Positions 30,521 to 43,518 of a stretch of 64,000 nucleotides of DNA are shown here, one piece after another. The notes beneath the pieces were generated by a model, which was not told the origin of the DNA, did not search any database, and saw only the letters and a program-made list of their open reading frames with translations. Position 1 is the stretch's first letter; each line of letters starts with the position of its first letter. Source of the stretch: Myotis daubentonii (taxonomy: Eukaryota; Chordata; Mammalia; Chiroptera; Vespertilionidae); the NCBI RefSeq assembly GCF_963259705.1, contig NC_081846.1, forward strand, positions 57,007,205 to 57,071,204, in the 5' to 3' direction. A program made the position numbers and the translations under genes.

Positions 30521-32599
30521 GTGGAAGTTAGGAGAGCTACAGTGGGTTTTGCTGTGGCAATACTTTCCCTCTTACCCCCACCTCCAATTAAAATCAACTT
30601 CTATACCGCAACCACAATACCCTGCAGCATCATAATCCATTTGTTTTTAGAGCATGAACCTTCTGGGAGACCCTGATCAAATCTCCTATTGAAACTATAG
30701 TTCAACTTCCCACCCTTGATTGCTTCACAGAAGAGAATATGTTTGTAATAAACTTATTTTTTCATCCCCCCCACCCCCACTAACCCATGTATTTATGTGT
30801 GGAATAGAAAGACATTTCACCTCAAGTGAAACCTTGAGCATCTTGAGACAAACACACGGAGAAGAATAACTCCTGATGTTTGCACAGAATATTGGTCTTC
30901 GCAAAGCTCAGTGTACACTTCTTCAGCCTTTGCCTTAGGGAACTCATTGTGGGTGGAACTGCTCAGAGTCAGCATCAAGGAGAGGAGAGCTTGTCCAAGG
31001 AGGTAGAGTGGAAGAGTCAAGTCTTCTGGATTCTCCACTTACTCATCAGAATTCTTCTGTAAGTATCAATGCGATCTTGTCCTGGACCAAAATGAGGCCC
31101 AAGAATGCATTGCATTCACAATTTTGGATGCTTTATTATCTAACATCCAAAGAGAAGATACAAAGGCTGTTTCATTTACTAAGCAAGTGCACCAAGCCTA
31201 AGGGAAGCTTTGGTCCTTGTGCTAAGCTGTCAGACGTTGGAGGCAGTTGGGCAGATGGCTGTGTTTTACGTCCCACCCTAACATTTTCGAGGCTGTTGAA
31301 TAATGTAGATCCTTCTCATTGGAGTGACCTTCTCCAGAGCAGGTCTGGGTTTTTGATGTGCCATGTGCACTATTGCTGGAAATTTATGGCTGAGCTAAAT
31401 GTGAGAAGGAAAGAAAAAAATAAGCATATTGGATCTTTTTGACCATGAAGTATTAAAGTAGTAGAAAGCAATACAGTTGGTCATGGAAATTTCACAATTT
31501 TGTTTACTTCTTTGACAGTATTGCTTTTTTTCCATACCACTTCCAGCTCTGGGTCCATAGTGTGTTCACTTGGGGTTTCCCTCATTTGTTTATCTCTAAT
31601 TTGTAAAACTATAACAGATAGTATATTAAAATAATATACATAATACATATGTCTGTGTTTTGAAGTGATATTTTTACAAGTAGAAATGGCTCATTACTTC
31701 TGCATCAGTCTTCTAATATTAGCAATTATTTTGGCACCCGTATGCATATATGAATCACTATATTCTAAGAAGGCTATGGGAACATTTGAGAAAGTCCTGA
31801 AGGGAAAGAACCACTCAGTTGTCAAAAGATCAGAAATAGAGAACATCTCTAAGAAGTTAGAGTTAGGATTATTTATTAGATTGAAACATGTAAAACCTCT
31901 ATTTTAATAGGTAAAAAAAAAAAGGTGTAATATTGCCTGTTTCATATGGTTCAATCTAAACAGCCTGAGAAAGAAAAGAAAGCTGAGGAATGGCTTACTA
32001 GCTTCAGGTACCAAAAGTTCTCATTAGTCACCCCTACAGAAGACATGTATGAGGAAACAGGGTTAAGTAGATTTAAGTTAACACAGACTGAGACTATTTG
32101 ACAATAAGATAAATTTCATATGGAACTGAAATACCTTATGAAATTTACATTAAGGATGGCTTAAAATCAAAAGGATGCACAATGCGGCAAGGACTTCAGA
32201 CATAATTTTCCTAGGAGGGGAATTCGAACCCAGTGACCTCTTGGGTCTACTCTGGTTCTTTGTTTTCAAGCCATTGATACAAACATAAAGGCACCTAAGG
32301 ATACCTTCCCTAGCAAGCAAAAAAGGGGATTCCTCAGCTCACTAGGAATTTAACTTAATCACCACTGAACGGAGATGCCCCTGCCTTGACACTCAAATTA
32401 ACTAAAAGGGGAGATAAACTGTTCATGACCCCAAGCATCACATTGTTTATGGTTTGTTTGGACTCTCCTAAGCCAGGAAAACATAGGTGCCTTGTATCTC
32501 TTCTCAAATGTCCCTGAGCTCTAGGCACACAGCATTCCCTTTCATGTGAAAATTGACACTAGAAAGTCCTTTATTCTTGGTCTTAAAAAATTAAACACA

Positions 32600-32730
32600 C
32601 TGGAGGAATATAACCTGAAGTGTTAACAATGGTTATCTCTGAGGGGTAGAATTATGGGCAATTCCTAGTCTTTTTCTTTATTTTGCCTATCAGTATTTTT
32701 CTAATAATTTTCTTTTACAATAATTAAACC
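32600..32730 (+). mobile_element. Old L1M 3' UTR fragment
   Basis: TGTTAACAATGGTTATCTCT, GAGGGGTAGAATTATGGG and TTTTTCTTTATTTTGCC match the old L1M 3' UTR pattern in sense orientation. Confidence 0.6.
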
Positions 32731-33324
32731 CAAGGATGGTTTATGCTGGCATTCTAGCAGAAAGGAAGAAAAATCTTTTTTAAAAAGCACTGAAGAGTTT
32801 ATTTTGGTCAGACCTGTTATCATCAAGCCACATGACATGCATTTTATAGGGTGGTAAAGGCAGAGTGCTTTGCTTTGTTTTTCTTTAAACATTAGAACCA
32901 GAAGGAAACTTAAGAGGTCACTGACGTCAGTAATTTTCTTCCAGATTGTATGTCTTTAGTGTCAACTAAAACAGATGGATTATTTCAGGTTAGTGCTAAA
33001 TCACATTCAAGAGATTACAGGTAGGAAGAACAACCTGGCAAGTTACTTCAAGTCAAATGTAAATGTACGGTAAAGGGGTGGGGGGTGGTGAGAAAGGAAA
33101 TGAACAAGTAATTATGATATAACAGAAACCTGGGCAATTAGCCAAGGTGAGGTGGCCCACGATGACAAGTTGAGACTGAGGAGAGGAAGCCACAATGTTG
33201 ATTGTTGTTTTTAAGGCGCGAGAGTGATGATGGGTGGAGGTGGGAAAGGGGGAGAGTTTGCTGGAACACACTTATTGCTTAATGTGGCACTAATTCAGCT
33301 CCAGGGTTATTTCCACAATTTAGG

Positions 33325-33545
33325 GCTTACATTTTTCTATGTAAAATACACCTAACATAAAATTCTGACCATTTTTAAGTGTATAGTTTAGTAGCACTAA
33401 ATACATTTACTAGTACATTGTTGTGCAACCGTCACTACATCCAACTCCAGAAATTGTCATTATACCAAACTGAAACTATGTACTCCTTGAGCAATAAATC
33501 CTCATTCCTTCCTTCCCTAGCTGCTAGCAACAACCATTGTCCATA
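33325..33545 (-). mobile_element. Antisense L1 fragment
   Basis: TAAAATACACCTAACATAAA, TTTTTAAGTGTATAGTTTAG and TTGTTGTGCAACCGTCACTA are the standard antisense L1 3' region. Confidence 0.75.
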
Positions 33546-33889
33546 GTGGATGGGGATGGCACCATTTTCCATTCTTATCAGTAATGCACAGGGTTAGGGG
33601 TCACATTTTAACCAAGGCGTTTAACTGAGGTTCTAAAAGCTCTGCTAAACTGGACTCAGGAGGGGGACTCCCCATGTCAGAATGAGGGAGAGACTGCCTC
33701 TGGAGCTCACTGGCCACCTATATCTGGTTTGGGAAAGTTTAGGAGTAAAAAAAATCAATAGGATTGAGAAGGAAGTGGAAATTAATTCAAGCAAAGATAA
33801 TAGTCTTAGTGAAACTGCCCGTAATTATTAAATTACAAATGTACAGGTTTTGGGAGGGGGGGGCAGTATAGCTTTTCTAGCACCTCTTA
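33546..33889. other. Unassigned stretch
   Basis: No recognised element or gene is visible. Confidence 0.4.
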
Positions 33890-33891
33890 TA

Positions 33892-34018
33892 CAGGGTGGG
33901 GCAAAAGTAGGTTCACAGTTGTGAGTACATGAACCAGTTTATTTTTGTATTGTTATTTATTAATTATTGTATTATTTTTCCATATGAACAACTGTAACTC
34001 TACTTTTGCCACACCCTG
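33892..34018. mobile_element. Mariner MITE with paired TA target sites
   Basis: The 30-bp ends begin CAGGGTGGGGCAAAAGTAGG on the left and CAGGGTGTGGCAAAAGTAGA when the right end is read on the minus strand. They differ at only a few positions. TA lies on both sides (33890-33891, 34019-34020). At 127 bp it is a non-autonomous mariner/Tc1-type element with no transposase. Confidence 0.9.
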
Positions 34019-34020
34019 TA

Positions 34021-35920
34021 AATACAACAAGAGAGTCAAGTTCGCTGTCCCTGATACCCACCGCTCCATCAGGCACATCCTAATGTAGAAGGACTTGGGG
34101 GGTTGTGGGTTCAGCATCTATAAAGAGTCTTCCACTAGAATGGAAACTAAATAAAACAGTCAACCCTTCAATGTCCTAATTCTGAGGTTTAGGTTCTATA
34201 TCAGTGGAGATAGAAAGATTTTATTTTCAAGTCTGAACTAGAAATAAGTAGGGATAGCTTCACAGAGTGCAGCCTACAGCTCGCTGTGACTTCAGTCTGG
34301 CATCTTCACGTAGGGAAGCTTGGGATTCTTCATCATTCATCTCTGTAAACTGACCGGGTTTGTGGAATGAAAGGTGTTTCCTGTCTGATTCATGAGGGTA
34401 AGAGAATCTAGGATAACCCCACAAGAGCGAGAATTCAAGGCTGGCATAGGTGTGAGGACTCTGTCCTGCCGTGGCTCCATCACATAAGGGCCCACACACT
34501 GAACTTAAACAGCAGATCAGTAGAAACACCCACATTGAGAATTTACCTTCATCTTGGGTAGCTGTGACCTCAGAACCTACATTTTTGGTTTCAGAGAAAA
34601 AGCAAAAGAAGTCTGTTAGGAGCCTGTAGGATGGGAGCTGTGGAAGAAATTCCAGATGCAGGGAAGTCAGAGGCAGGTTTTATTTTAGAGCCTGAAGGTG
34701 GGTAGTATTGCAGACGGGCCGCTCTTCCATTCATCTTTCCCGGTTGTTAACTTCCAACGCGGGACTTAGATTTCCACACCCCGTTAAGTAAAGTGCTTAA
34801 AACAAAACATTCGGTTTGAGTCAATGAAATTCAAGGCTACTCCTACGGCGATGTTCACCCACGGAACAGAGAAGCCTTTCTAGGTCTGCAGATGCCTTTG
34901 ATCGTCTCCTCTCCCCCAGGACCCCATTGCACATCCATCTCACTCACTTCGGTGTGGATGATGCATCTGGCAACTTGAAAAGTGGCCCCAACTTTAACGG
35001 GGCTTCAACGTTCCACCCCCTCCACACCATAACGCAACCCTGTTCTGATGTTTTAACTGGATACTTTCATGCTGAGAAGCTTCACAACTAATGCCAAGTT
35101 TAACTTCCATAACCATCCAGAGAAGGAATACACTTGGCAGTACCATTCTCTCTCAATCCCTGCCTTTAAAAAAAAAATTAAGTAAATGAGCAAACATAAA
35201 TCTCAGAGCAGCTATGGGACTTCTAAAAGGTTAAACAATCTCTAAGGAGTAGGTGGAATTTGGTCTAAGACCAGGTCTCCCTGCTTTTTAGCCTAGAGTT
35301 TTCAAGCTTATATAACTCCTTCTTCTGCCAGGAATACCATGTTATGTGGTCTGTCACTGGGCAACAGGAATTCGGTTATTATCCAGGGCTGGAGAGGTGG
35401 GGAGGGAAGGGGAGAGGTAGTGGGGACAGAGGTCTGTGTGAAGGGAGGAGTGGGGAAAATAGTGGGAGGGGAAATTCCACTTAGATTTGTACGGTTTTTC
35501 AATCTCCCAAATCTTAAACCCTCGGTTGGTTTTGAAGTAGGGATCCTGAGATAAATAGCACATGGAAAGAAATGTCCTGCCATGATTGAATGGTTGTTGA
35601 GATCCTATGAGTCAGGCTATACTTTTACAGCCTTAAACTCTAAGTTCTTAAACTGATCTGAGAATTAACATGGGTTCTTGGAACTAGACAGAATTGTAGC
35701 AGAGGGCATGAATGAATGTAAATAAATGCAGGTATTTCTTCTGACCAATTGCATATTGTTAGGACTTTGCGACAATATATTTTGCAGAAGGGATCATTGT
35801 AATACAGGTGAAAATTTATCAGCAGATGCCAATATCTTTATCTCTATGTTTTTATGTTCTTTAATTTTTTGGTATAAGGCATATAGTTTATTCATATTTA
35901 TTTTTTAAAAATTAAGGTAT
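34021..35920. other. Unassigned 1.9 kb
   Basis: I recognise no repeat. A minus-strand frame from 34535 begins with a hydrophobic, signal-like run, but it has no similarity to a known protein and no start context. A purine-rich block lies at 35393-35470. Confidence 0.4.
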
Positions 35921-36182
35921 AGCCCTGGCCAGTTTAACTCAGTAGTTAGAATATTGGCCCATGCACTGAAGGGTCATGGGTTTGATTTCCGGTCAAGGGC
36001 ACTTATCTGGGTTTCATGTTTGATCCCCAGCCCTGGACAGGGCATGTGTGGGATGCAACCAATCAATGTGCCTCTTTCACATCAATGTTGCTCTCTCTCT
36101 TTCTCTCTCCCCCCTCATTCCCTCTCTCCTTCAACTCTCTCTAAAAATCAATGGAAAAATATCCTCATGTGAGGACTAACAA
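35921..36182 (+). mobile_element. Ves SINE, long-tail subtype
   Basis: The head GGCCAGTTTAACTCAGTAG and a divergent body are followed by a 3' end with AATCAATGGAAAAATATCC and TCATGTGAGGACTAAC. That 3' end differs from most Ves copies here but is shared with 60969-61193 and 62893-63142, so it marks a distinct subfamily. Confidence 0.85.
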
Positions 36183-36189
36183 AAAAAAA

Positions 36190-36385
36190 TCAAGGCAGAA
36201 TTTTTCTATAGTAAAATATACTCCTTTCAGTGCACAGTTTTATAAGTACATACAGTCTGTGACTATCATCACACTCAAAATATAGAACCATTCCATCACT
36301 CCCCCACCTCAAAGAAACTCCTTCCTATCTCTTTGTGGTCAACCCCTCCTCTCACCAAAGCTCCTGACAACCTCTGATTGCAGCA
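36190..36385 (-). mobile_element. Antisense L1 fragment
   Basis: TAAAATATACTCCTTTCAGT, ATCATCACACTCAAAATATAG and CCTCTCACCAAAGCTCCTGAC-like text follow the antisense L1 3' region. The Ves at 35921 sits just upstream, probably inside the same L1. Confidence 0.65.
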
Positions 36386-36639
36386 GATCTATCTTTTAAA
36401 AGGCATTGGTCTTTTTACCCCAGTTGACCTTTATTATGAAATCCTATTACACGTCATGTTGAATTATGGATTCAGGGAGGATTTTTCTTAGCTGTAAGGA
36501 AATATGTGGATCCCACTAACTCCCATATTCAAGACAGTCACTATGGCAATCTTGGGACTTGATTTTCTGGCCTCTTATGCTTTGCCCAGGAATCCAAATG
36601 GCGCCCTGTAAGATATCTGCCTGGGCCTAGAAGCTAATA
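36386..36639. other. Unassigned stretch
   Basis: Nothing recognised. Confidence 0.4.
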
Positions 36640-36885
36640 CTGAGGGCTGGGTATGTCTGGCCCTGTGCTCAATACTTTGCACGGGTTATATAACGTCCTT
36701 GTATTCTCACAATATCACTTTGATGTGGATACTATTAATCACATTCCCATTTACAGATGAGGAAATAGAGGCACAGAAAGTGAAGAAACTTGCCCAAGGA
36801 CACACAGCTAGTGAGTGACAGAGCTGGCGTAAGACCCAGACATCTGATGTCCGATGCCAGAGCCTGTTTTAGCCAGTAATCTATA
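36640..36885 (-). mobile_element. MIR SINE, antisense, near full length
   Basis: GGCCCTGTGCTCAATACTTT, TTTACAGATGAGGAAATAGA, GCCCAAGGACACACAGCTAG and CAGAGCCTGTTTTAGCC give a well-preserved MIR in reverse orientation. Confidence 0.9.
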
Positions 36886-37591
36886 CAGTGTTGACCACAT
36901 TCCCACCCCAGTAAACACTGAGCTACGTGTTAAAGTTTTTCTTTTTACATGGATAGTTGCTGTTAAACATATTTCTAACAGTACACCATCTCGCTATTGT
37001 CTTATTTTTCCAAACACAATTATCACTGTTGTTGTTACTTGACTCTCCTTTTTATCTTTGGAATAGAGAATTGGTATTTTAACTGAAAGTGGAAGAACCC
37101 TTCTATGTCACAAACATATGCATATAGGTCTATAAAAAAACCAATATGAACCCTTGCATCATACTTACACACAGCGTAAACCTTTACTGACCACTGTCCT
37201 TAAACATTTCATTCTGGGTCAACATATATTCTCGAGGAACGTGCCATCCGGTTTCACCAACAACTGTGGCATCCTCTTGCCCCCAAGAGGCGTTTAGTGG
37301 GCAGGGGCAAGGGAAGGTGAGACGCAGGAGCGGGCAGCTGGTGTTGCCCTGGCAGGGCATCTTCCACCCCTGCCCTTCCTGTAAAGCCAGCAAGGCAGAG
37401 GCACTTACCACCTCACCTCAAATCTGTTTTATGGGAGAACCAAGCCCCCCACATGAGAAGGCTCTGTAGCTATCGTGTACTGTATAATCGAGATCTTGTC
37501 TTGTATTCTCTGCCTCATAACATCCCAGGGACTTCAGATGTACCTTGTTATCTCTGCCATGAAACCGTGCTACTCCCCGGAGCAGAGTACA
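36886..37591. other. Unassigned stretch
   Basis: No recognised repeat or gene is seen. Confidence 0.4.
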
Positions 37592-37800
37592 AACAGGTGA
37601 CTGTGCCAGGCACCGCTCTAAGAGCTAACCTGTGTGAACTCATTTATTCCACACAATGAAACTGTGAAGTGTGTTTTCTTTCTTATCTCCATTTTACAAA
37701 CAAGAAATCGGAGGCACCGGATAAGTAACCCGCTCAAGGTCATACAGCTGGTAAGTGGAAGAGCTAGTGCCAGATGGGGAGTCAGAGGCCTAGCACAGTT
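37592..37800 (-). mobile_element. MIR SINE, antisense
   Basis: GTGCCAGGCACCGCTCTAAG, ATTTTACAAACAAGAAATCG and CTCAAGGTCATACAGCTGG are in MIR order. Confidence 0.85.
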
Positions 37801-38839
37801 TCTGCGCTCATCTTTTTCAAGTCCCTAATGTTGGCAGTAATGACAAGTCTTCCTTCTATAAAGGATGCCCAGTCCTGTCCCTTAACAAACATGGGGGCAG
37901 CTGAAAGAGTGGCTCTTTCTTGCCTTACATGCAATGCATCTGTCCTCCAGAAATAAGAAAGACTCTCACTCAGCTCACCTACGTAGTTGAAAACTCTTGA
38001 ATATAAAACCAAACCACCATCTTTCTGGTAAGTTTTCTTAGTTTGTTGAGCTACTTAGAAGAAATTCATGATATAGAAATAACAACAGCAGTGGTCAACC
38101 CCCTATTTGAACAGACTTTTCTGGACAAAGCCAGCCAGCGCCCAGCCTTCCTCCGGCCAGAAACTGTGCAACCCTCCACCACCCGCACTCGCCTCCAGTC
38201 AAATACTGCCTTACCGGAATGCAGTGGTTGGGAGCAAGGGCAAAACTGTAGGATTCCCAATACACAGGCTGCCTTTTCATAAAACCATGCCAATGTGTCT
38301 GAGAAATATTTGGGATGGCAAAGTGAAGTCCTGCCAATTTGGTGTCATGATTCGTGCTTTCTTTTCTATCTTATTTTTGAGATGATTTATTGAATGGACA
38401 CTAGAAATTTGGGAGAAACAATTTTTCTCACCAAGACCTCTCTGTGTTCTTGGGACCGAGAGCAGATTCTTTCAAAAGGACATTGATCCTCCGAGCTGGA
38501 AAACACCTCAGCGGTCACGGGCTCATTTACCCACGCAGCCTGATGGTTGGGGGAGTAATGTCTGGGAGTATCCCATGATGCATCTCACCCACCGCTCACC
38601 TTCTCCAGTGTGTCATTCAGGGCATCCATCGTCTGTATTTTGGCAACATTCACAATAGCACTGAAAAGATGAAAAGAAACTTCATAGAGGACCTGAAAAC
38701 TTTCCCACTGAAGAGGCTCAATGCTTTATACACAAGCGGGTCTACTTGGCTTTTAAGTGTCACTCTGCTTGGCTACGTCTGAAAGACAAACAGTCCTGCC
38801 TCCCACGTGTCAAGCCTTATAGGCCAACTTATTATTACT
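37801..38839. other. Unassigned stretch with a possible minus-strand exon
   Basis: No repeat is recognised. The segment contains the exon-like block at 38600-38660 and several overlapping short frames near 38040-38390 that have no known similarity. Confidence 0.35.
38600..38660 (-). other. Possible 61-bp internal exon
   Basis: On the minus strand, a pyrimidine tract ending TTTTCATCTTTTCAG precedes the block, and GAGAAG/GTGAGC ends it. Only one frame is open across it: one base, then 20 codons reading AIVNVAKIQTMDALNDTLEK. The other two frames have stops. The splice signals are good and the composition looks protein-like, but I do not recognise the gene and found no matching exon of the right phase nearby. 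Chance pseudo-exons of this size are common in introns. Confidence 0.3.
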
Positions 38840-39080
38840 TTCGCTTTTGAACTTTTCACTGGAGTATATGACATACGCAGAAACGTGCACCTATTATCAG
38901 TACACGGCTTAGCACATATTCAGATACTTAACACACTAGTCTAACCAGCTGCCCCTAAAGATAACCACTACCCTGACTTATAGCCCCATGGATTCGTCTT
39001 GACGGCTTGTGAACTTCACAACATGAATGATAAGGCATACGCTCTATTGTGTCTGGCTTCCTCCGAGGTCAAGTTATTTT
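38840..39080 (-). mobile_element. Antisense L1 fragment
   Basis: ACTGGAGTATATGACATACG, TAGCACATATTCAGATACTT and CCACTACCCTGACTTATAGC follow an old antisense L1 3' region. Confidence 0.5.
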
Positions 39081-41143
39081 GTAGGAGGGTTTCAATCAGG
39101 GACGAGCCTGCAGTACAATTTCTTGATGGAAACTCTGCGCTCGACATCGTTTCTTTTTCTGGGTGGTTTGTGTTGGTTGGTGCACGGTATTAGGAAACAG
39201 ACATAGATTGATGATGCCTAGAAAGTTATTTTCCAGGGTCTACTTTTTCAAAAACTATTCTCCAAGAAGCTGTAAGGGGACTGTTTGTCCATGAAGACGA
39301 GGCACTCCCATCCCGTGCACACGTTCCTGGAGCAGAGGTGAGGGCGGGGGCGAACGGATGGTGGAGTTGGTGAAACTGCGGCTGCACCGCCACTCCCTGC
39401 ACAGGGAGGGCCCTGGCCATTTCAGGTTGGTAACTTCCTTTATTATCCTTTAAAAATGGCACCCAAGTTCTATAAGCTTTAGGCCCTACCTACACATATC
39501 TATCTCTGACAAATAGGGAGAGAGGTTGATTTCTTGCTGTTTAAGTTCTGTAGTAGTCCAATTCCCATCTTTTAATGACTATTATAAAAAAACAAAACAA
39601 AACACCCTGCATTTTTAAAAGAGGGGTCCAATCACCACTTTATTACTCTCTAGCCAACTACTCTTCCTTCACTGTTCAGCTGGAATTAACAGTAAGTCCC
39701 CTTGTTCTGAGGTGCAGAGAAATAGGACTTGCCCACTGGCTGCCAACTAGAAGGTCATTTCCAAGCTATGACTCTAGTTGCTGAGCCCCTGGCCCAGGTG
39801 TGTTATATAAACAGGGCTTGTGTTTAAGTCAGGTCTTAGTAACAGCACATTTTCCAAATCAATCAACTTGCGATTCAATAACCATGTGTTGTTCACAGAG
39901 TACTCTCTCTATTCTAGGAGCTGGCCTCCAAGCTGGGTCACTAGAGAGGACTCACAGCGTCGCTTTCCTTATGTGATGGTTATTTTCTGGTATCGGGAGA
40001 AGCAAACACTGCTAAAGGGGCTAGTGAGTATTTTATTTTAATGTAGAAACGATCCCCAAACCATCTCCTCCACAGAAATCAGAAAGAAAACTTTAAAAGT
40101 GATCAAAAACATGTGTTATATGAAAGAGGCAGAGAAAGTCCATAGTCCGTTTCCCTCCGTATTCTCCTTCTGAGACTGTTGCCATTTTAACTCTTAAGGA
40201 GGTACCCTGAGCATCTAATCAACTCCTTTCAAATACTCACCAACTTATCTATGCAAACCACCTTGAAATAGTCTCTGAAGCACCGTCATTACACTTCTTG
40301 GAGAAGCCAGTTCCACATGTTTTCCTTAACTAAGGCACAGAGTGACTGGGCCATTTGTGTGTCTGCTCCAGCCACAGCTTTCTGCTTAGCTCTGGGAACA
40401 GTGCAGTGTGTCAAGGTTATGGTGGGAGGGGCAGGGAGAAACCAGCCTCAGTATCTATAGGCCCTCCTGCTATGCCAAATATAGTAGCCATTAATAGTTT
40501 CTAAATAATTGAGTGATGAATTCAAAACAACAACTAAAAAGCATTTATTTTTAATTCAGGAGATTTGCTTCAGCAGAAGGCATACTATGAAAATAGGGCA
40601 GCCTAGGGACACTATTTTAAAGGCTAATGTGAAAATCGGATAAAGGGATGTGTGCCAGGGTTGAATGCATTTAGGATTGTGTCACTTAAGTACAAGACAG
40701 CTGGGCTGGACTTAGCTAGCAGAATGAATGGGTGGGGTTAGTGATGGGGGCCCAGAAAGAGTTCTCCAGAAGGTAGCCACCTTTCACCTCCAGTCTGCAT
40801 CACCACGGATCCTGACCCCCACCACGCCCCACCTTAGCAGCTGTCTGTAACCCTGCTTAGCAAAAGCCTAGGGGGACTGGGAGGCCTCTGACTTCTGGAA
40901 GAAGTCACTGAAAACTCCTCGAGGTGACACAGGAAAGGAAATCAAGCAGTTCCCTACCTTGTTTTCTCAGATCCTGTTTTTTTGGTGTGTCTCTCCAAGA
41001 CGCCAATTTCTTGTTTTTTTGAAATTCGCTTCCCTCCAGCTTTTACTATAAATAAATAAGCATCAATATGGGAGTGAGGGTTAGAACAGCAAGAGAAGGC
41101 ATGCTTTGTTATTCAAGGTATGCATTTAGATTTGAAAAAAAAT
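39081..41143. other. Unassigned 2.1 kb
   Basis: No repeat family, RNA gene or credible exon was recognised. Confidence 0.4.
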
Positions 41144-41160
41144 TTAGAACTTATTTTTTA

Positions 41161-41371
41161 GTTTATTTAAAAAATATTTTTATTGATTTCAGAGGAAGAG
41201 AGAGGGAGAGATAGAAACATAAATGATGGAAGAGAATCATTGATTGGCTGCCTCCTGCACGCCCCCTACTGGGGATTGAGCACTAAACCCTGGTATGTGT
41301 CCTGACCTGAATCAAACCGTGATCTCCTGGTTCACAGGTCGATGCTCAATCACTGAGCCATACCAGCCAGG
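41161..41371 (-). mobile_element. Ves SINE, antisense
   Basis: A 17-bp target duplication (TTAGAACTTATTTTTTA) lies at 41144-41160 and 41372-41388. TTTTTATTGATTTCAGAGG and CACTGAGCCATACCAGCC mark tail and head. Confidence 0.95.
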
Positions 41372-41388
41372 TTAGAACTTATTTTTTA

Positions 41389-42244
41389 AAGATCTAAACT
41401 TTCATCTAAAACAACGCAATAAAAAAGTTATCCTGAAACTGCATAAAGATAAGAAAAAAGATGTTTCGTGCAAACAAGGTGGGGAGAAGAAGTGCTGAGG
41501 TCTGCTTGTTTATGTTCAGGGAGGGGAACTGAGCTTTCAAAGCAGCAGGTACATCTTCCATTTGGGGAGATGAATAACAACATACTCCCTTAGGCATTTC
41601 ACTGAAAAACATTTTTTCTTGTTATCAAACCAATTACACTCTTCATGATAGCAATTGACAATTACAATGTGACCCTCCTATTCTCCCACAAGATTAAAGT
41701 TTGTGCAAGGCTTGCATTTTGTTTTTTCAACCAAAGCTTTCAGAAGTCAGATTCTGAGACTGAGCCAAAAGTGAGGGCGGTGGCGATAACAGGCATTTAA
41801 TTCAACAGAGATGCTTCTGATCCCACCATATACCCACCTTTCATCTCAGACCCCGAACCTGGGATGTTGGCCAAGCTCAGATATTGTAGTGAGCAACTAA
41901 AATGCATTAGTAATCCTGCCATTCAATAGATCAATTAGTGTTAATCAGGCTACAGATGACCTAACAGCAGTTCAAGTATTTAGCAATGTCAGATGAAATC
42001 AACTTTTTAAAGGAATGACCCATTTCAGAATGCAAGTCAAAGCAAATACTTTTTCTGTTCCCAGGAAATTTGCACATCTGAAACCTGACAAGCTCAAATG
42101 AGAAAAAGCTAAATGGACATTGATTCGTTTGCACCTATTAATTCTTTTTATGGGAATGTCAAATGGACAGTTTTCTAAAACTAGCTCCAATAAAGTGAAA
42201 AATAAGGAAAATTGTTTCTCCATGCCTTTGTGAACTGACTTAGT
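41389..42244. other. Unassigned stretch
   Basis: No recognised repeat or gene is visible. Confidence 0.4.
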
Positions 42245-42460
42245 CTGTTGCTCTTTTAAAATGATTACTTAATTTATTGTTTTGATTCTAATACATACAT
42301 AAAGCACACAATTCAAAAAGCATGAAAAGGTCTGCAGTCTCCCACCTACCATTATTTCCCAGCCCCCTGGTTCATCTCCCTAGATGCTGCTATGTTATAA
42401 GTGTCATGTATTCATCCATAAGTATTCTATATGTCTACTTACATGCTATTATTTTTTAAA

Positions 42461-42910
42461 CTAGAGGCCCAGTGCACAAAATTTGTGCACTGGGGGGGGG
42501 AGGGGGGGGAGAGGCTGTCCCTCAACCCAGCCTGCACCCTCTCCAATCTGGGACCCCTTGGGGGATGTCCAACTCATAATCCAGGACTGCTGGCTCCTAA
42601 CCACTTGCCCGCCTGCCTGCCTGATTGCCCCTAACCGCTTCTGCCTGCCAGCCTGACCACTCCATAACTGCTTCCCTGCTGGCCCGATGGCCCCAACTGC
42701 CCTCCCCTGCTGGCCTGATGGTCCCCAATTGCCCTCCCCTGCTGGCCTGATGGCCCCCAACTGCCCTTCCCTGCCTGCCATCTTGTGACAATGTGGGGGT
42801 GGCCATCCTGTGGCAGCCATCTTGTGATGGCATGGGGGTGGCCATCTCATGGCTGCCATCTTGTGATGACATGAGGGCACGAGGGCCACCTAGGCTTTTA
42901 TTAGTATAGA
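42461..42910 (-). mobile_element. HeliBat-type Helitron, antisense
   Basis: CTAGAGGCCCAGTGCACAAA with the GTGCACAAAATTTTGTGCAC-type hairpin marks the minus-strand 3' end, following host A. The 5' end reads TCTATACTAATAAAAGCC at 42910, followed by host T. The body holds short repeats of about 38 bp (CTGGCCTGATGGCCCCCAAC-like) and repeated GCCATCTTGTGATG text. Confidence 0.85.
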
Positions 42911-43518
42911 TGGTAGCATAAGATACACATTGGTCTGTACCTTATCTGTTTATATATTTCTTCAATTACATGTTTTGGGATAAGTTCTATTTCAATACAC
43001 ATATAAAAATGTACCTTTCTTTTTAGCATCTTTAACATTTCATTATATGAACATTCTGTGTTTACTTAGCCAATGCCCAAATGTTAAGACATTTCAGATG
43101 TTTCTAATCCATTGCTATTACAAACAATGCTGCAATGAATATTCTTTCATATATACAGAATTTTGCACAAGTGCAAGTATATCCATGGGATAAATTCCTA
43201 CAAGTGATCTTGTTAGTGCTCAAGAATTTACATTTGGAATTTGGTTAAATCTTGCCAAATTGCCCTTCACTTGCACCAGTTTACAGTCTCACCAGTCATA
43301 ATGTTAGCAATTATCTCCCCAAATCCCTTGCAACCATGTGAGCTAGAAAACATTTGATTTTGTCAATCAATAAGTTTTTTTAAAAATGGTATCTCATTGT
43401 TTTATTTGCATTTCTTATATTTTATTAAAGGTTGAATTTGTTTCTGTGATTAAAAGCCATTTATATTTTCTTTTTATGAACTGTTAAAATTCTTTTTTCT
43501 AATGCTTTTATTGATTCA

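Larger units (their letters stand above)
29946..33324. other. Mostly unassigned 3.4 kb
   Basis: Besides the TG microsatellite and an L1M-like tail near 32600-32730, I recognise nothing. Several frames of 70-140 codons (for example 31008-31442) are not recognisable proteins and have no clear splice context. Confidence 0.4.

Noticed and set aside
34260..34535. Secreted small protein with a signal-like N-terminus
   Set aside because: A hydrophobic start (MWVFLLICC) alone is common by chance; there is no start context, splice structure or family match.
42461..42889. Histidine/glycine-rich protein with repeated PHCHKMA
   Set aside because: It is the reverse reading of short repeats inside a Helitron.
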